A stretch of DNA of 64,000 nucleotides from Hyphomicrobiaceae bacterium (GCA_020638065.1 JACKJG010000015.1:8754-72753), one strand, 5' to 3'; numbered from the stretch's first letter, positions 37,904-47,666 are shown. Made by a program: numbers and translations. The notes: a model not told the origin generated them from the sequence alone.

Positions 37904-38887
37904 ATGAGGCGCGGCCGCACCAGCATTTTGACGGGTGCATTGGTGGCTTTCATGGGTGCGTCATCGCCGGCATTGGCGACCGATACCGGTCTGATCTTCG
38001 TCAGCAACGAACGCAGCAACGACATCTACGTGCTGTCGCCGGATTACGAACTTGTCACCAAGATCGAAACCGACCGGCGGCCGCGCGACATGCATTTCAA
38101 TGCGGCGCACACACTTCTTTACGTGGCGTGCGGCGACGATGACGTCATCGACATCATCGACGTGGCGACGCTCGAGGTGGTGGACGCCATCCCGACGGGT
38201 CCGAGCCCTGAGGTCTTCGCCTTTTCGCCTGACGAAAGCCAGATCTACGTGTCGAACGAGGAAGACTCCACTCTCGAGATCATCGACGTCGCTGACAAGA
38301 TCGTCACCGCCCGTATTCCCACCGGCGCCGAGCCGGAGGGTGTGATCCATTCGATCGACGGCAAGACAGTTTATGTCACCTCGGAAGTCGCCGACATGGT
38401 GCATGTTGTCGATCTTGCCAGCCAGAGCGTTGTCAAGAACATCATTGTCGGCACCAGGCCGCGCCGCTTCATCGTCACCCCGGATGGGAGCGAGCTCTGG
38501 GTGTCCGACGAATTGTCGAGCGAGGTACATGTCATCGATCTGGCCACTCTGGAGATCAAGGAGGTTCTGACCTTCCTGCCGCCGGGCTTCCGGCCGGAAG
38601 ATGTCACGCCGGTCGGCATGGCGATCACAAAGGACGGTTCGAAGACCCTGATTTCGCTTGGCCGCGCCAACCATGTTGCCATCATCGATACCGCATCGCG
38701 CAACGTTCTGTCCTACGTGCTGGTCGGCAGCCGCGCCTGGTCGGTCGATCTCAGCCGAGACGAAAAGACGGCTATCGTCGCCAACGGCCTGTCAGACGAT
38801 ATCACCATCATCGACATGGGATCGATGAAGCCGGTCAGATCGGTGCCGGTCGGCCGAACGCCGCATACCGTGGTCATCGACGATTGA
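37904..38887 (+). CDS. PQQ-catabolism-associated YVTN beta-propeller protein
   Basis: A 327-residue periplasmic protein with a signal peptide of about 25 residues (ending SPALA). A seven-bladed YVTN-type propeller follows with repeated blades (LIFVSNERSNDIYVL, LLYVACGDDDVIDIIDVATLEVV, QIYVSNEEDSTLEIIDV and similar). It belongs to the propeller group that accompanies PQQ alcohol dehydrogenases, corresponding to LutD in the Methylorubrum lut cluster. A GTG at 37877 in frame overlaps the previous gene, so the start is uncertain. Confidence 0.87.
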   Translation: MRRGRTSILTGALVAFMGASSPALATDTGLIFVSNERSNDIYVLSPDYELVTKIETDRRPRDMHFNAAHTLLYVACGDDDVIDIIDVATLEVVDAIPTGPSPEVFAFSPDESQIYVSNEEDSTLEIIDVADKIVTARIPTGAEPEGVIHSIDGKTVYVTSEVADMVHVVDLASQSVVKNIIVGTRPRRFIVTPDGSELWVSDELSSEVHVIDLATLEIKEVLTFLPPGFRPEDVTPVGMAITKDGSKTLISLGRANHVAIIDTASRNVLSYVLVGSRAWSVDLSRDEKTAIVANGLSDDITIIDMGSMKPVRSVPVGRTPHTVVIDD

Positions 38888-40056
38888 TGGCCTGGCTGCG
38901 CCCCGTCCTTGCGCTGATCGTCCTGCTGGCAGGCACGGGATTGGCCGCCGCCGAGGACGTGGTTCTGGGCTATCTCTCGCAGACCGACGATCCGCGTTAT
39001 GTGCGTGACTGGGGCTATGCCCGCCTGATCGCACCGCCGGCTGACACGACTGTGGACGGCGCCACCATGGCGCTCAAGGACCTGTCCTTCGTGACGGATG
39101 CGAGCGGCTTGTCTGTCACGCTCGATGCGCGCGAAGCACCGGACCTTGACGGGCTCAAGATCGCGCTTGAGGCCCAGATTGCTGCCGGCGCCCGTTTTGT
39201 CATTCTCGATCTGAACGCCGAACTGGTCTCAGGCCTTGCCGAGGCGGCGGCGGGGTCGCCGGTGATGCTGATCAATGCAACCGCACCGGACGACAGTCTT
39301 CGCACCGCATGTTTTGCCGGCCTTCTGCATTCCGGTCCTTCCGACCGCATGCTGGAGGACGCCCTTACGCAATATCTGCGCTTTCAGAACTGGACGCGCG
39401 CGCTGGTGCTCTATGGCGAGCATCCGCGGGATTCGATCATTGCCGAAGCGTTCGCGAAATCTGCGGCGCGCCTGAGGATCGGCATTTCCGACACGCGCCC
39501 GTTCACGCTCGCGGCCGACCCTCAAAATCGCGAGCAGAACAATATCAAGCTTCTGACCGGGGGCACCGATTATGACGTGGTCTTTGTCGCCGACACGCGC
39601 GGCGAGTTCGGACGCTACATCCCCTACGCAACGAACCTGGCCCGGCCGGTCGTGGGATCGGTCGGCCTGACGCCACTGGCCTGGCACTGGGCCTTCGAAC
39701 GCGATGGAGCGACCCAGGTCAGTTCACGCTTCGACCGGATGACTGGCCGCAAGATGAGCGGCGAGGATTGGTCGGTCTGGATCGCGGCCAAGGCTATCCT
39801 GACCGCCTACACCAAGATCACCGACCATTCGGTGACCGCACTTGCCGACTACATGCGCTCTGATGCGATGCGGCTCGACGGCTCCAAGGGCGTGTCCCTG
39901 AATTTCCGTGACTGGAACGGGCAATTGCGGATGCCGGTCATGCTGGCTACCGCCGACGCGGTGATTGCGGTTGCGCCCATCGAGGGCTATCTTCACAGGG
40001 ACAACACACTCGACACCCTTGGGACCGATCGCGCGGAGTTTCGGTGCAGTCCGTAA
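38887..40056 (+). CDS. ABC substrate-binding protein, PQQ-alcohol-dehydrogenase-associated (LutA-like)
   Basis: A 389-residue periplasmic protein with a signal peptide (about 20 residues, ending GLAAA). The fold resembles type I periplasmic binding proteins; motifs such as LGYLSQTDDPRYVRDWGYARL and RADDTQVSS-type ends fit the PQQ_ABC_bind group. ATG 38887 overlaps the TGA of the propeller gene (TGATG). Members near lanthanide enzymes are called LutA. The last 13 bases overlap the permease start. Confidence 0.87.
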   Translation: MAWLRPVLALIVLLAGTGLAAAEDVVLGYLSQTDDPRYVRDWGYARLIAPPADTTVDGATMALKDLSFVTDASGLSVTLDAREAPDLDGLKIALEAQIAAGARFVILDLNAELVSGLAEAAAGSPVMLINATAPDDSLRTACFAGLLHSGPSDRMLEDALTQYLRFQNWTRALVLYGEHPRDSIIAEAFAKSAARLRIGISDTRPFTLAADPQNREQNNIKLLTGGTDYDVVFVADTRGEFGRYIPYATNLARPVVGSVGLTPLAWHWAFERDGATQVSSRFDRMTGRKMSGEDWSVWIAAKAILTAYTKITDHSVTALADYMRSDAMRLDGSKGVSLNFRDWNGQLRMPVMLATADAVIAVAPIEGYLHRDNTLDTLGTDRAEFRCSP

Positions 40057-40856
40057 TATTCAGGCTTTGGTTGGGCTTTTACGTGATCGCCTGGCGCGAG
40101 ATCGCCAAGTTCTTGCGCCAGCGCGAACGCTTGTTGTCGAGCCTGGTGCGGCCGGCATTGTGGCTTTTGGTGTTCGCCACCGGCCTGCACGACCTTTTGG
40201 GGGTCTCGATCGTCGAACCCTACCAGACCTACACGCCCTATCAGGAATATATCCTGCCCGGCCTTGTCGGCATCGTCATTCTGTTCCAGTCCATGCAGTC
40301 GGCCCTGTCGATGGTTTACGATCGGGAGGCCGGCGTCATGCGATCCATGTTGGTCACCCCGTTGCCGCGGCCGTTCCTGCTGTTCGCCAAGATCGGTGGC
40401 GCAACCATCCTGTCCCTGTTCCAGGCCACGATATTTCTGGCGCTGGCCGCGATATTCGGGTTTTACATGCCCTTCTCAACTGTCGCCTGGGCCATTCCCG
40501 CAATCATCCTGACCGGTCTCATGCTCGGTTCGATCGGGCTTCTGGTTACCGTTTATACCCGCCGTATCGAGAATTTCGCCGGGATGATGAACTTCGTCAT
40601 CTTCCCGATGTTTTTCTTGTCTTCGGCGCTCTATCCGCTGTGGAAATTGCGGGAAGCGGGCGCCGAGCCGATCTACATCCTGTCGCTGATCAATCCGTTC
40701 ACCCATGCGGTCGAACTGATCCGCTTCGCCGCCTATGGTCAGTTCAACCTGACCTCGTTTGCCGTGGTCGCCGGGGTCGGACTGGTCGCCTTCTTTCTGG
40801 CGGCACGAGGGTACAATCCGCTTGCCGGCGCAATCGGACGGATCAAGCGCGATTAG
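40044..40856 (+). CDS. ABC-2 permease, PQQ-alcohol-dehydrogenase-associated (PedC/LutF-like)
   Basis: A 270-residue inner-membrane protein with six helices and the ABC-2 permease pattern (WREIAKFLRQRERLLSSLVRP at the N-terminus and PMFFLSSALYPLW late in the protein). The start is GTG 40044, overlapping the binding-protein stop by 13 bases. It should pair with the ATPase at 33999, encoded 5 kb away on the other strand; no other ABC-2 ATPase is in the window. Related proteins are called PedC in alcohol-oxidation clusters and LutF in lut clusters. Confidence 0.87.
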   Translation: MQSVIFRLWLGFYVIAWREIAKFLRQRERLLSSLVRPALWLLVFATGLHDLLGVSIVEPYQTYTPYQEYILPGLVGIVILFQSMQSALSMVYDREAGVMRSMLVTPLPRPFLLFAKIGGATILSLFQATIFLALAAIFGFYMPFSTVAWAIPAIILTGLMLGSIGLLVTVYTRRIENFAGMMNFVIFPMFFLSSALYPLWKLREAGAEPIYILSLINPFTHAVELIRFAAYGQFNLTSFAVVAGVGLVAFFLAARGYNPLAGAIGRIKRD

Positions 40857-40936
40857 TGCTCTTCGTGGCCTGACGGATAGCCTTTCCGCGGCACGAACCG
40901 GTTCCACTTCGCCTGGGAATTGACATTGAAACCGCC

Positions 40937-41773
40937 CTAGCGGACGTGAAGCGGTGCCGTCGTGTCCGGGAGGTTTCTTCGTCTGCGCGGCAGAGCGGCC
41001 CGCAGGCTGGTTGCGAGGCCGATCAGCCCCGCAAAGGTCAATGCGACCAGCAGGCCCGCCACCAGCCATCTTGCCCATGCTGATTTCTCGAGACCCGCAC
41101 CAAGCCAGTCACGCGTGCCAAGAACCTCCAGCTGGCCGCGAACGCCGTCTGCGGCGCCCAGGCTGAACTGGCTGATTGCATCCGGCGAGAAGTCCACGGC
41201 TGCACTTCTCCAGACGATGATCGATCGATCCGCCCCGGGCGCCATGTCGCCCAGCTTGATGGCCGACAATCCCGGTTGGGTCTCGGTGATCGGGACAATG
41301 CCATTACTGTCCTGCGCGCGCAGGGCACCCGGTATGATCATCGCCACATCGGCCAACGCCGCTGTTCCGCCGTTGTGCACCTTGATCTGGGCGGTGCTCT
41401 TGAATTGCCCCAATGACAGCACATCGGCCAGCGGCTGGACTGCCCCGATCATCTTGCGGATGACGCCGGCATTTATGAGCCGCGGAATGACGACATCGTG
41501 CAGTTTCTGCTGGTTGTCGCTTCCCATGACCAGCCGCAGAGCGACATCGGTCAGCACGCGGCCCTGCATTTCGGCGACCAGAAAGTCCGAGACCTCCTGC
41601 GGCGCCACGCCGAATCCGCTGGGAAGCGGATAATCGTTGAGAACCATTTCAGCCTTCAGATTGCCTGACATCAACGCGCTCAATCCACCAGTCATCGCGG
41701 CCAGCCCAAGCCCGCCGGCAAATGTCAGGCCCAGGAAAAACAGGATCGCAATTGCGCGCACCCGAAACGACAT
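40937..41773 (-). CDS. Bitopic membrane protein of unknown function
   Basis: A 278-residue protein with one helix at the N-terminus (about 8-28) and one near the C-terminus (about 232-255), followed by a basic tail with RRRR. The central part is an extracytoplasmic domain without cysteines. No family recognised. ATG 41773 is chosen because it follows GGAGAAT at a good distance and begins with a signal/anchor sequence. It converges with the PQQ-associated permease and diverges from the ArsR gene. Confidence 0.7.
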   Translation of the reverse strand: MSFRVRAIAILFFLGLTFAGGLGLAAMTGGLSALMSGNLKAEMVLNDYPLPSGFGVAPQEVSDFLVAEMQGRVLTDVALRLVMGSDNQQKLHDVVIPRLINAGVIRKMIGAVQPLADVLSLGQFKSTAQIKVHNGGTAALADVAMIIPGALRAQDSNGIVPITETQPGLSAIKLGDMAPGADRSIIVWRSAAVDFSPDAISQFSLGAADGVRGQLEVLGTRDWLGAGLEKSAWARWLVAGLLVALTFAGLIGLATSLRAALPRRRRNLPDTTAPLHVR

Positions 41774-41977
41774 CGGCGGATTCTCCCCATTTCGGTCGAT
41801 ATTAGCCAAAGAGAAGCAGGATGGAACCGCCGCAAATCCGATATTGGGCATTGGTCACCCTTGTCCGCGCCGTTCCGGGTCTTGCACGGTACGGCCGCCC
41901 GGACCCGGATTTGCAGCAAACGGATTTCCAGCAAACGGATTTCGGCACTTGCACCTTTTGCACAAACTCATTATAAA

Positions 41978-41995
41978 CTGAACCAAATGGTTCAG
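41978..41995. promoter_or_regulatory. Perfect 18-bp palindrome over the ArsR start codon
   Basis: CTGAACCA-AA-TGGTTCAG (41978-41995) has perfect 8-bp arms and covers ATG 41987. The position over the start region of an ArsR-family gene is typical of an autoregulatory operator. Confidence 0.75.
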
Positions 41996-42349
41996 TGTTC
42001 AACCCCTCCGCTCGATTTGTCGTTTTCGGCTCTGTCTGATGCAACGCGCCGCGGCATCATCGACCAGCTCGGTCGCGGCGACGCGTCGATCACAAGTCTT
42101 GCCGACAGGTTCCACATGACGCTGACCGGCATGAAAAAGCATGTTCAGGTTCTTGAGAGGGCTGGGCTCGTCGTCACACAGAAGGTCGGGCGCGTCAGGA
42201 CCTGCAAGCTCGGGAAGTCCGGACTCGCGGCAGAGGCAGAATGGATCGAGGCGCATCGAAAGCTCTTTGAGGCGCGCTTTGATGCACTGGATGAAATCAT
42301 CAGCGAAATGAAACAGGAGGGATCCGATGAGCCCGGAAAACAGCAATAA
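41987..42349 (+). CDS. ArsR family transcriptional regulator
   Basis: A 120-residue winged-helix regulator (LSFSALSDATRRGIIDQLGRGDASITSLADRFHMTLTGMKKHVQVLERAGLV). There is no metal-binding CxC motif in the DNA-reading helix, so this is the non-metal ArsR type that is usually coupled to SRPBCC/AHSA1 genes. The start ATG 41987 lies inside an 18-bp palindrome. The last 23 bases overlap the SRPBCC gene, so the two form an operon. Confidence 0.92.
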   Translation: MVQCSTPPLDLSFSALSDATRRGIIDQLGRGDASITSLADRFHMTLTGMKKHVQVLERAGLVVTQKVGRVRTCKLGKSGLAAEAEWIEAHRKLFEARFDALDEIISEMKQEGSDEPGKQQ

Positions 42350-42830
42350 GTCCGATGAGCAGAGCCAGGTGTCGATCGAACGCGAAGGCGATTGTGAGCT
42401 CGTGGTTACAAGGACATTTGATGCGCCGCCCGGCACCGTCTACAGGGCGTGGAGCCAGGCCGAGTTGTTCCGGCGCTGGTGGGTGCCAAAATCGGCGCCC
42501 GGCATTTCGTTGGTGGCCTGCGAGCTGGATGTCCGCACCGGCGGAAAGTACCGGCTGGAATTCAGTGCGGGTGGCGCAGAAACCATGGCCTTTTACGGCA
42601 AGTATCTCGAGGTCGTGCCGAACGAACGCATCGTCTGGACCAATGACGAGGGAGAAGAGGGTGCCGTAACCACCGTGATTTTCGAAGATAGGGGCGGCAA
42701 AACGCTGTTGACGTTTCGCGAGGTCTATCCGTCAAAGGAGGCGCTTGACGAAGCCTTGCAGGGCAGCGCGGTCGCCTTGCCCGAACAGCTGGAGCAGCTC
42801 GGCCAGTTGCTTGCAGACATGGACAGGTAG
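42327..42830 (+). CDS. SRPBCC/AHSA1 domain protein
   Basis: A 167-residue START-like hydrophobic-ligand-binding protein: after about 20 polar residues, LVVTRTFDAPPGTVYRAWSQAELFRRWWVP is the AHSA1 opening, with the ATTTIFEDRGGKTLLTF region near the end. The ligand is unknown. It is coupled to the ArsR gene (23-base overlap), an arrangement known in many bacteria, with the AHSA1 protein either acting on a small ligand or modulating the regulator. Confidence 0.9.
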   Translation: MSPENSNKSDEQSQVSIEREGDCELVVTRTFDAPPGTVYRAWSQAELFRRWWVPKSAPGISLVACELDVRTGGKYRLEFSAGGAETMAFYGKYLEVVPNERIVWTNDEGEEGAVTTVIFEDRGGKTLLTFREVYPSKEALDEALQGSAVALPEQLEQLGQLLADMDR

Positions 42831-42901
42831 GGCAGACGCGCAGTCGGGTCAGCGGGCCGCCAAAGGTGACTTTCATTCAGCTTTGCTGAACCGTTTGGAA
42901 A

Positions 42902-42978
<77 letters not shown>

Positions 42979-43119
42979 TTCCGGTTTGGTTCGGACGGCA
43001 GCGTCCGCCACCCCAAATCGGGCGGAACCTAGCCCAATTCGCCCGATGTGGCAACGCGGTTTGGCGGGCTGTGCGTTGACACTTCGCAACCCGCCCGTTC
43101 GCGCCACGACCCCGAACCG

Positions 43120-44355
43120 TCAACCGGTCTGGCGCTGTTCAACCTCGGCACCGTCGGTCAGGCCTGATGAAGGATAAAGAACGATCTGGTCGCCGGGCTC
43201 GAGCCCGCCGGTGACGCTCGCCTCAAGACCGTTATTTTCGCCCAGCGTGATGACCTGAATGCTGGCGACGCCATCGACCACCTTGAACACGGCCCAATCC
43301 TCACCCTGACGGAACAGGGCGCCGGTCGGCACAAGGGTTGCGCCGTTTTGCTCACTGATGACGATTTCCACCTCGACGCGGAAACCGTGGCCGAGATTGC
43401 CGCGTTCCTCGGGCGGATCGGTGAAACCGATCACCGCCTTGACACGCTGCTCTTCGACCCCGAGGGCCGAATATTTCGAAAAGCCCGACGGGTCGACCCG
43501 TTCGACAACGCCATTGAGGGTCCGGTCGGCACCGAAATTCTCGATAATAACCCGATCGCCGGCGGAAACCCGCACCGCATCCGTCGATAAAAGATCGACG
43601 GTGATTTCGAGATCTTTGTCGATATTGCCGATCTCCATGATCTGGGTGCCGGCGGGCAGGGTGGTTTCACTTTGCTGCAGCACCTGCAGGATGCGGCCCG
43701 AGGCGGGTGCCTTGAGTTCGATCAGTTCTTCGGTGTCCTCGGTGCCCGCAGCGGTGATGGTCGGGTCGTCGAAACTGATGAGTTGGGCACGGGCATTGGC
43801 CAGTTCAGCCTCACGCATGGAGACGACGGCCTCGGCGGAATCACGTTGTGCCTGGGCCGCGAAGACCTTGCGCTGGGCCTGATCAAGCTGAGATTCGGAT
43901 AAAAGATCCCGATTGAGCAACTGCAGGGCGCGGTTATATTCCTCAACCTGGATATCGAGGTCGGACTTGGCAAGATTGAGGTCCGACTGGGACGCCTTGA
44001 GCGCGGCGGCGGCGGCATCGACGGCGGCGCGGGCCTGTTCGCGGGTGCGGGCATCAAGAACGGTCGGCGAGGTGGGCAACATGCGCGCCACAACGGTTTC
44101 TCCCGCCACCACTTCGTCGCCGGGCTGTACGTCGACACGCAACAGCCGGCCCATCACCGGCGTCGAAATCACGTAAGCGTCGTGGACGCGTGTCCGGCCC
44201 TCCTCGTGGATGGTTACGGTCAGGGTGCCGCGGGTCACCTCGCCGATATCAACCAGCATCGGCTTGGGCCAGAAGGCATAGACCAGACCGGCGCCGACCA
44301 AAATCACGGCCAAAACGATGATGATGAGACGAGAGCGGCGTTTGTGGTTTTGCAT
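43120..44355 (-). CDS. Periplasmic adaptor (MacA/HlyD-type) of an ABC efflux system
   Basis: A 411-residue membrane-fusion protein. One N-terminal membrane helix (about 9-28) precedes a lipoyl half-motif, a long helical hairpin (about 95-195) of coiled-coil heptads, and a beta-barrel and membrane-proximal domain. It lies 3 bases downstream of the FtsX-type permease gene, so the three genes form an operon. The cargo is unknown. No outer-membrane TolC partner is encoded nearby. Confidence 0.9.
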   Translation of the reverse strand: MQNHKRRSRLIIIVLAVILVGAGLVYAFWPKPMLVDIGEVTRGTLTVTIHEEGRTRVHDAYVISTPVMGRLLRVDVQPGDEVVAGETVVARMLPTSPTVLDARTREQARAAVDAAAAALKASQSDLNLAKSDLDIQVEEYNRALQLLNRDLLSESQLDQAQRKVFAAQAQRDSAEAVVSMREAELANARAQLISFDDPTITAAGTEDTEELIELKAPASGRILQVLQQSETTLPAGTQIMEIGNIDKDLEITVDLLSTDAVRVSAGDRVIIENFGADRTLNGVVERVDPSGFSKYSALGVEEQRVKAVIGFTDPPEERGNLGHGFRVEVEIVISEQNGATLVPTGALFRQGEDWAVFKVVDGVASIQVITLGENNGLEASVTGGLEPGDQIVLYPSSGLTDGAEVEQRQTG

Positions 44356-44358
44356 GTT

Positions 44359-46722
44359 CTATTCCCGTGTCTTGAGGGCCGAGACCAGCTCCAGCCGGTC
44401 AACATCGCGTTTGACCAGCCAGCCCGATCCCACAGCCGCCAGGATCACCGCGATCGCCCCGGCCCCGATGGCCGTTGGCGAATAGGCGACCGGCACCTGA
44501 TAGAGATCGGTGCTGAACCCTTCCGAAATGACGTATGACAAGTAATATCCGAGCGCAGCGCCCACCGGCATGGCCAGAAGCGTGACAATGCCGATCTCGC
44601 CTAGAAGCACGAAGGCCGCCTCGCCTCTGGTGAACCCGATCACCCTGAGGCTCGCGAGATCGCGCGCACTTTCCGCATAGGCAATGCGCGTGGTGTTATA
44701 GACAATGCCGAAGGTGATGATGAAGGCGATCACGGCCATCACATAGCGGGTGGCTCCGGCCCCTTCGTCCATGAGCTTTTCGAAAGCCTCGCGGCTGTTC
44801 TTCTTCAAACTCACAGCAGCGACGATGGGCATGGCCTTGAGCGTATCGGCAATGTGTTTGGTTTCCGCGTCATCGATCTGCAGAAACGCGCCCGACACGC
44901 GTTCGGGTTCGTTCAGCGCCCGGTCGAGCGCATCGATGCGCATATAGGCCGGCGAACCCATCAGGGTTTCGGCGATGCCTGAAACCGGAATGTTGAGCAC
45001 TGGCCTTCGTCCCTCGCGCACTTCGACGCTAAGCACGTCGCCGGGTTTGACATCCAGCTTGTTGGCCAGTCCCACCGACAGAACGACGCCACGCGAAGGC
45101 AGGAAGATGGGCTCGTTCTTGTCGTTGAGGGCACGATTGAGCTGAGGGTCGGCGCTGAGGCCGGTAATGCCGCCGCGGTGGGAAACGACGCCATTGTGAA
45201 AGACCACGGACACCGAGCGCACAGGTTCGACCACTTCAACGCCCTTGATCTGTTCGAGTTCGATCAATGCCTTGGTGGAGACCGGCGCCACGAAAGTCAC
45301 CGTTGCATCCGAGCGGTCGATCACCGCAAAGCTGATATCAAGCGCATCGTCGAAGGCTTCCATAACCGCCATCATGGAAACGGAAAGCGCCATGCCTGCG
45401 GCAATGCCGATCATGGCGCCGAAGATGCGTCCCGGCTGGCGCATGACGCGGCGCAGGACCATGCGGCTTGGCTGGTCGAGAAAGCGGCGCAGCATCGGCC
45501 CGAAATTTGAGGCGCGGCTGAAATCGGCTGGGGCGGGTGGGCGCATGGCGACAGCCGGGGTCAAGGCGAAGACGCGGCGCAGCACGAACATGCCACCGGC
45601 TGAAGCGGCGAGCACGGACACCGCAAAGCCGATGACGAGGCTACTGGGGCTGAGCTGGAAAACGATGAAGGGGAACTTGTAGTAGACCTGATAATATTTC
45701 GCCATCGCCGAGCCCGAGGCGATGCCGAGCAGACTGCCGAGAATGGCGCCGCTGACGGCGATGACCAGTACCAGCTTGAAATAGTGAAGCGCCACTTCCC
45801 AGTCAAAATAGCCGAAGGCCTTCAAAAGCCCGATCTGTTCGCGCTCAGCCTGCACCAGCCGGGTGATGACGATGTTGAGCAGGAAGGCAGCGACGGCGAG
45901 AAAAACCGGCGGCACGCCAACCGCCGATGCCTTGAGGCCAGAGATTTCTTCGGTCACAAAGCGGTTGGAGAATTGGTCCTCGAGCCCATAGGCGCCCTGG
46001 CCGCCATAATTGTCGAGCAGGCGGTCGATGGCGTCGAGCACTTCGGCTTCGTTGGCGCCGCGGTTGAGACTGACCAGCGCCTCGTTGAAGGCGCCCTTCA
46101 TGTCGTAAATGGCGCTGAGGGCCGACTGGCTCATCCAGATCACGGCGAAACGGCCATCGTCGGGCACGAACTCCCCGGGGGCGGTTGTGTAGAGATATTC
46201 GGGGCTTTGCGCGAGACCGACAATCTTGAAGTCGCGCCGCCCGCCATTCATCGTGGTGGTCAGCGTGTCACCCGGTTTCAGCCCGCGCGCTTTGGCAAAG
46301 CTGTTGAGCAGAATGATCTCCTCGGGCTGGCGCGCATTGATCAGACGCCCGTCGCTGAGATAGATGTTGTTAAGCCGCGGAGTTTCGTAATCGGGTAGCG
46401 AGATCGCGATGGCGCGCAGGGGCAGGTCGACGCCGTCGAGATCGATCAGCGCACTGCCGGTCACCCGGCCCTCGGCGGCTTGCACGCCATCCACGTCGCC
46501 GATCTGCTTGATCAAAAGGTTTGGCGCGCGCACCGCCGGGGCGAAGATGTCGGCCAGCCGGTAGCGCTCGTAATAGGTGTCGCGGGTCTGTTCGAGGGTC
46601 TCGACCAGGCCGGTCATCATAACGACCATCATCACACCCAACGCGATGACGATGGAGATTGCGGCCGCCTGCCCCTTGATGTGCCAAAGGTCGCGGAACA
46701 ATTTCTTGTTGAGCGGGGTCAC
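44359..46722 (-). CDS. FtsX/MacB-type ABC transporter permease
   Basis: A 787-residue permease with two FtsX-like halves (about residues 280-400 and 660-780) and two large periplasmic domains. The ATPase is encoded separately, in the gene that overlaps its start by 4 bases. The protein is a large double-FtsX form, as in many uncharacterised exporter or envelope-maintenance systems. Substrate unknown. Confidence 0.88.
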   Translation of the reverse strand: MTPLNKKLFRDLWHIKGQAAAISIVIALGVMMVVMMTGLVETLEQTRDTYYERYRLADIFAPAVRAPNLLIKQIGDVDGVQAAEGRVTGSALIDLDGVDLPLRAIAISLPDYETPRLNNIYLSDGRLINARQPEEIILLNSFAKARGLKPGDTLTTTMNGGRRDFKIVGLAQSPEYLYTTAPGEFVPDDGRFAVIWMSQSALSAIYDMKGAFNEALVSLNRGANEAEVLDAIDRLLDNYGGQGAYGLEDQFSNRFVTEEISGLKASAVGVPPVFLAVAAFLLNIVITRLVQAEREQIGLLKAFGYFDWEVALHYFKLVLVIAVSGAILGSLLGIASGSAMAKYYQVYYKFPFIVFQLSPSSLVIGFAVSVLAASAGGMFVLRRVFALTPAVAMRPPAPADFSRASNFGPMLRRFLDQPSRMVLRRVMRQPGRIFGAMIGIAAGMALSVSMMAVMEAFDDALDISFAVIDRSDATVTFVAPVSTKALIELEQIKGVEVVEPVRSVSVVFHNGVVSHRGGITGLSADPQLNRALNDKNEPIFLPSRGVVLSVGLANKLDVKPGDVLSVEVREGRRPVLNIPVSGIAETLMGSPAYMRIDALDRALNEPERVSGAFLQIDDAETKHIADTLKAMPIVAAVSLKKNSREAFEKLMDEGAGATRYVMAVIAFIITFGIVYNTTRIAYAESARDLASLRVIGFTRGEAAFVLLGEIGIVTLLAMPVGAALGYYLSYVISEGFSTDLYQVPVAYSPTAIGAGAIAVILAAVGSGWLVKRDVDRLELVSALKTRE

Positions 46723-47498
46723 CAGGCAATCTCGTCGGGTGAGAGCGGATTTTCGTTTACGACCACTTCGCGAATGCCGCCGTCGGCAAAGTGAATGACC
46801 CGATCGGCCATTTCAGCAGTAGCCGCGGCGTGGGTGACCACGATCACGGTGGCGCCTAATTGATCGTTGACCCGCTTGAGCACGCGCAGAACCGCCCGGC
46901 CGGTGGAGCTGTCGAGCGCGCCGGTCGGTTCGTCGCAGAAGAGGACATTGGGGTTCTTGGCGACGGCACGGGCAATGGCAACGCGCTGTTGCTCGCCGCC
47001 AGACATTTGCGCGGGGAAATGATCGGCCCGCTCGGTCAGTCCCACCAGCGAAAGCGCTTCGTTGACGTCGAGCGGATGTTCGGCGATCTCGGTGACCAGC
47101 TCGACATTCTCGCGGGCGGTGAGGCTCGGCATCAAATTGTAGAACTGAAAGACGAAGCCGACATGGTCGCGCCGGTAGCGGGTCAGTTTGGCGTCGCTGA
47201 GTGCGGTCAGTTCGATGTCGTTGAACATGGCCCGGCCGCTGGTCGCCGAGTCGAGACCGCCGAGAATGTTGAGAAGTGTAGATTTGCCCGAACCGGACGG
47301 GCCGAGCAACACAACAAACTCGCCGCGCGGCACGTTCATGCTGACGCCCCGCAATGCATGCACGGCTGCCGCTCCTTCACCGTAGATCTTTTTCAAATCC
47401 TCGGTGACGAAGGCAAATTCGGTTTTAAGAGCCTGATCCACGATTCCGCCCGAATAAGTCCTGATGCACAATATAGGCATGCCAAGGCCTCGTGCCAA
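46719..47498 (-). CDS. MacB/LolD-type ABC transporter ATP-binding protein
   Basis: A 259-residue ATPase with Walker A GPSGSGKST, Q-loop QFYNLMP, signature MSGGEQQR, Walker B VLFCDEPTGALDSSTG and H-loop VTHAAA. The type is that of MacB-like exporters. The start is uncertain: ATG 47498, ATG 47477 or GTG 47441 are all in frame, and the ATPase core begins at about residue 25. It is first in the leftward efflux operon. Confidence 0.9.
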   Translation of the reverse strand: MARGLGMPILCIRTYSGGIVDQALKTEFAFVTEDLKKIYGEGAAAVHALRGVSMNVPRGEFVVLLGPSGSGKSTLLNILGGLDSATSGRAMFNDIELTALSDAKLTRYRRDHVGFVFQFYNLMPSLTARENVELVTEIAEHPLDVNEALSLVGLTERADHFPAQMSGGEQQRVAIARAVAKNPNVLFCDEPTGALDSSTGRAVLRVLKRVNDQLGATVIVVTHAAATAEMADRVIHFADGGIREVVVNENPLSPDEIAW

Positions 47499-47666
47499 AG
47501 GTCAATTTGACAATCGTGTTGCAGCCCACAGCGACAGAGGTTCGCGAAATCGGGTCGCGATACCTGCCCGCAGCCTCTTGAAAACCATCAGCAGAAAAGA
47601 AGGTGACTTGCAAATCTCGGGCGGAACGCGAAACATGCAACAGTGCCAACGGTCCGGGAAACGTCT

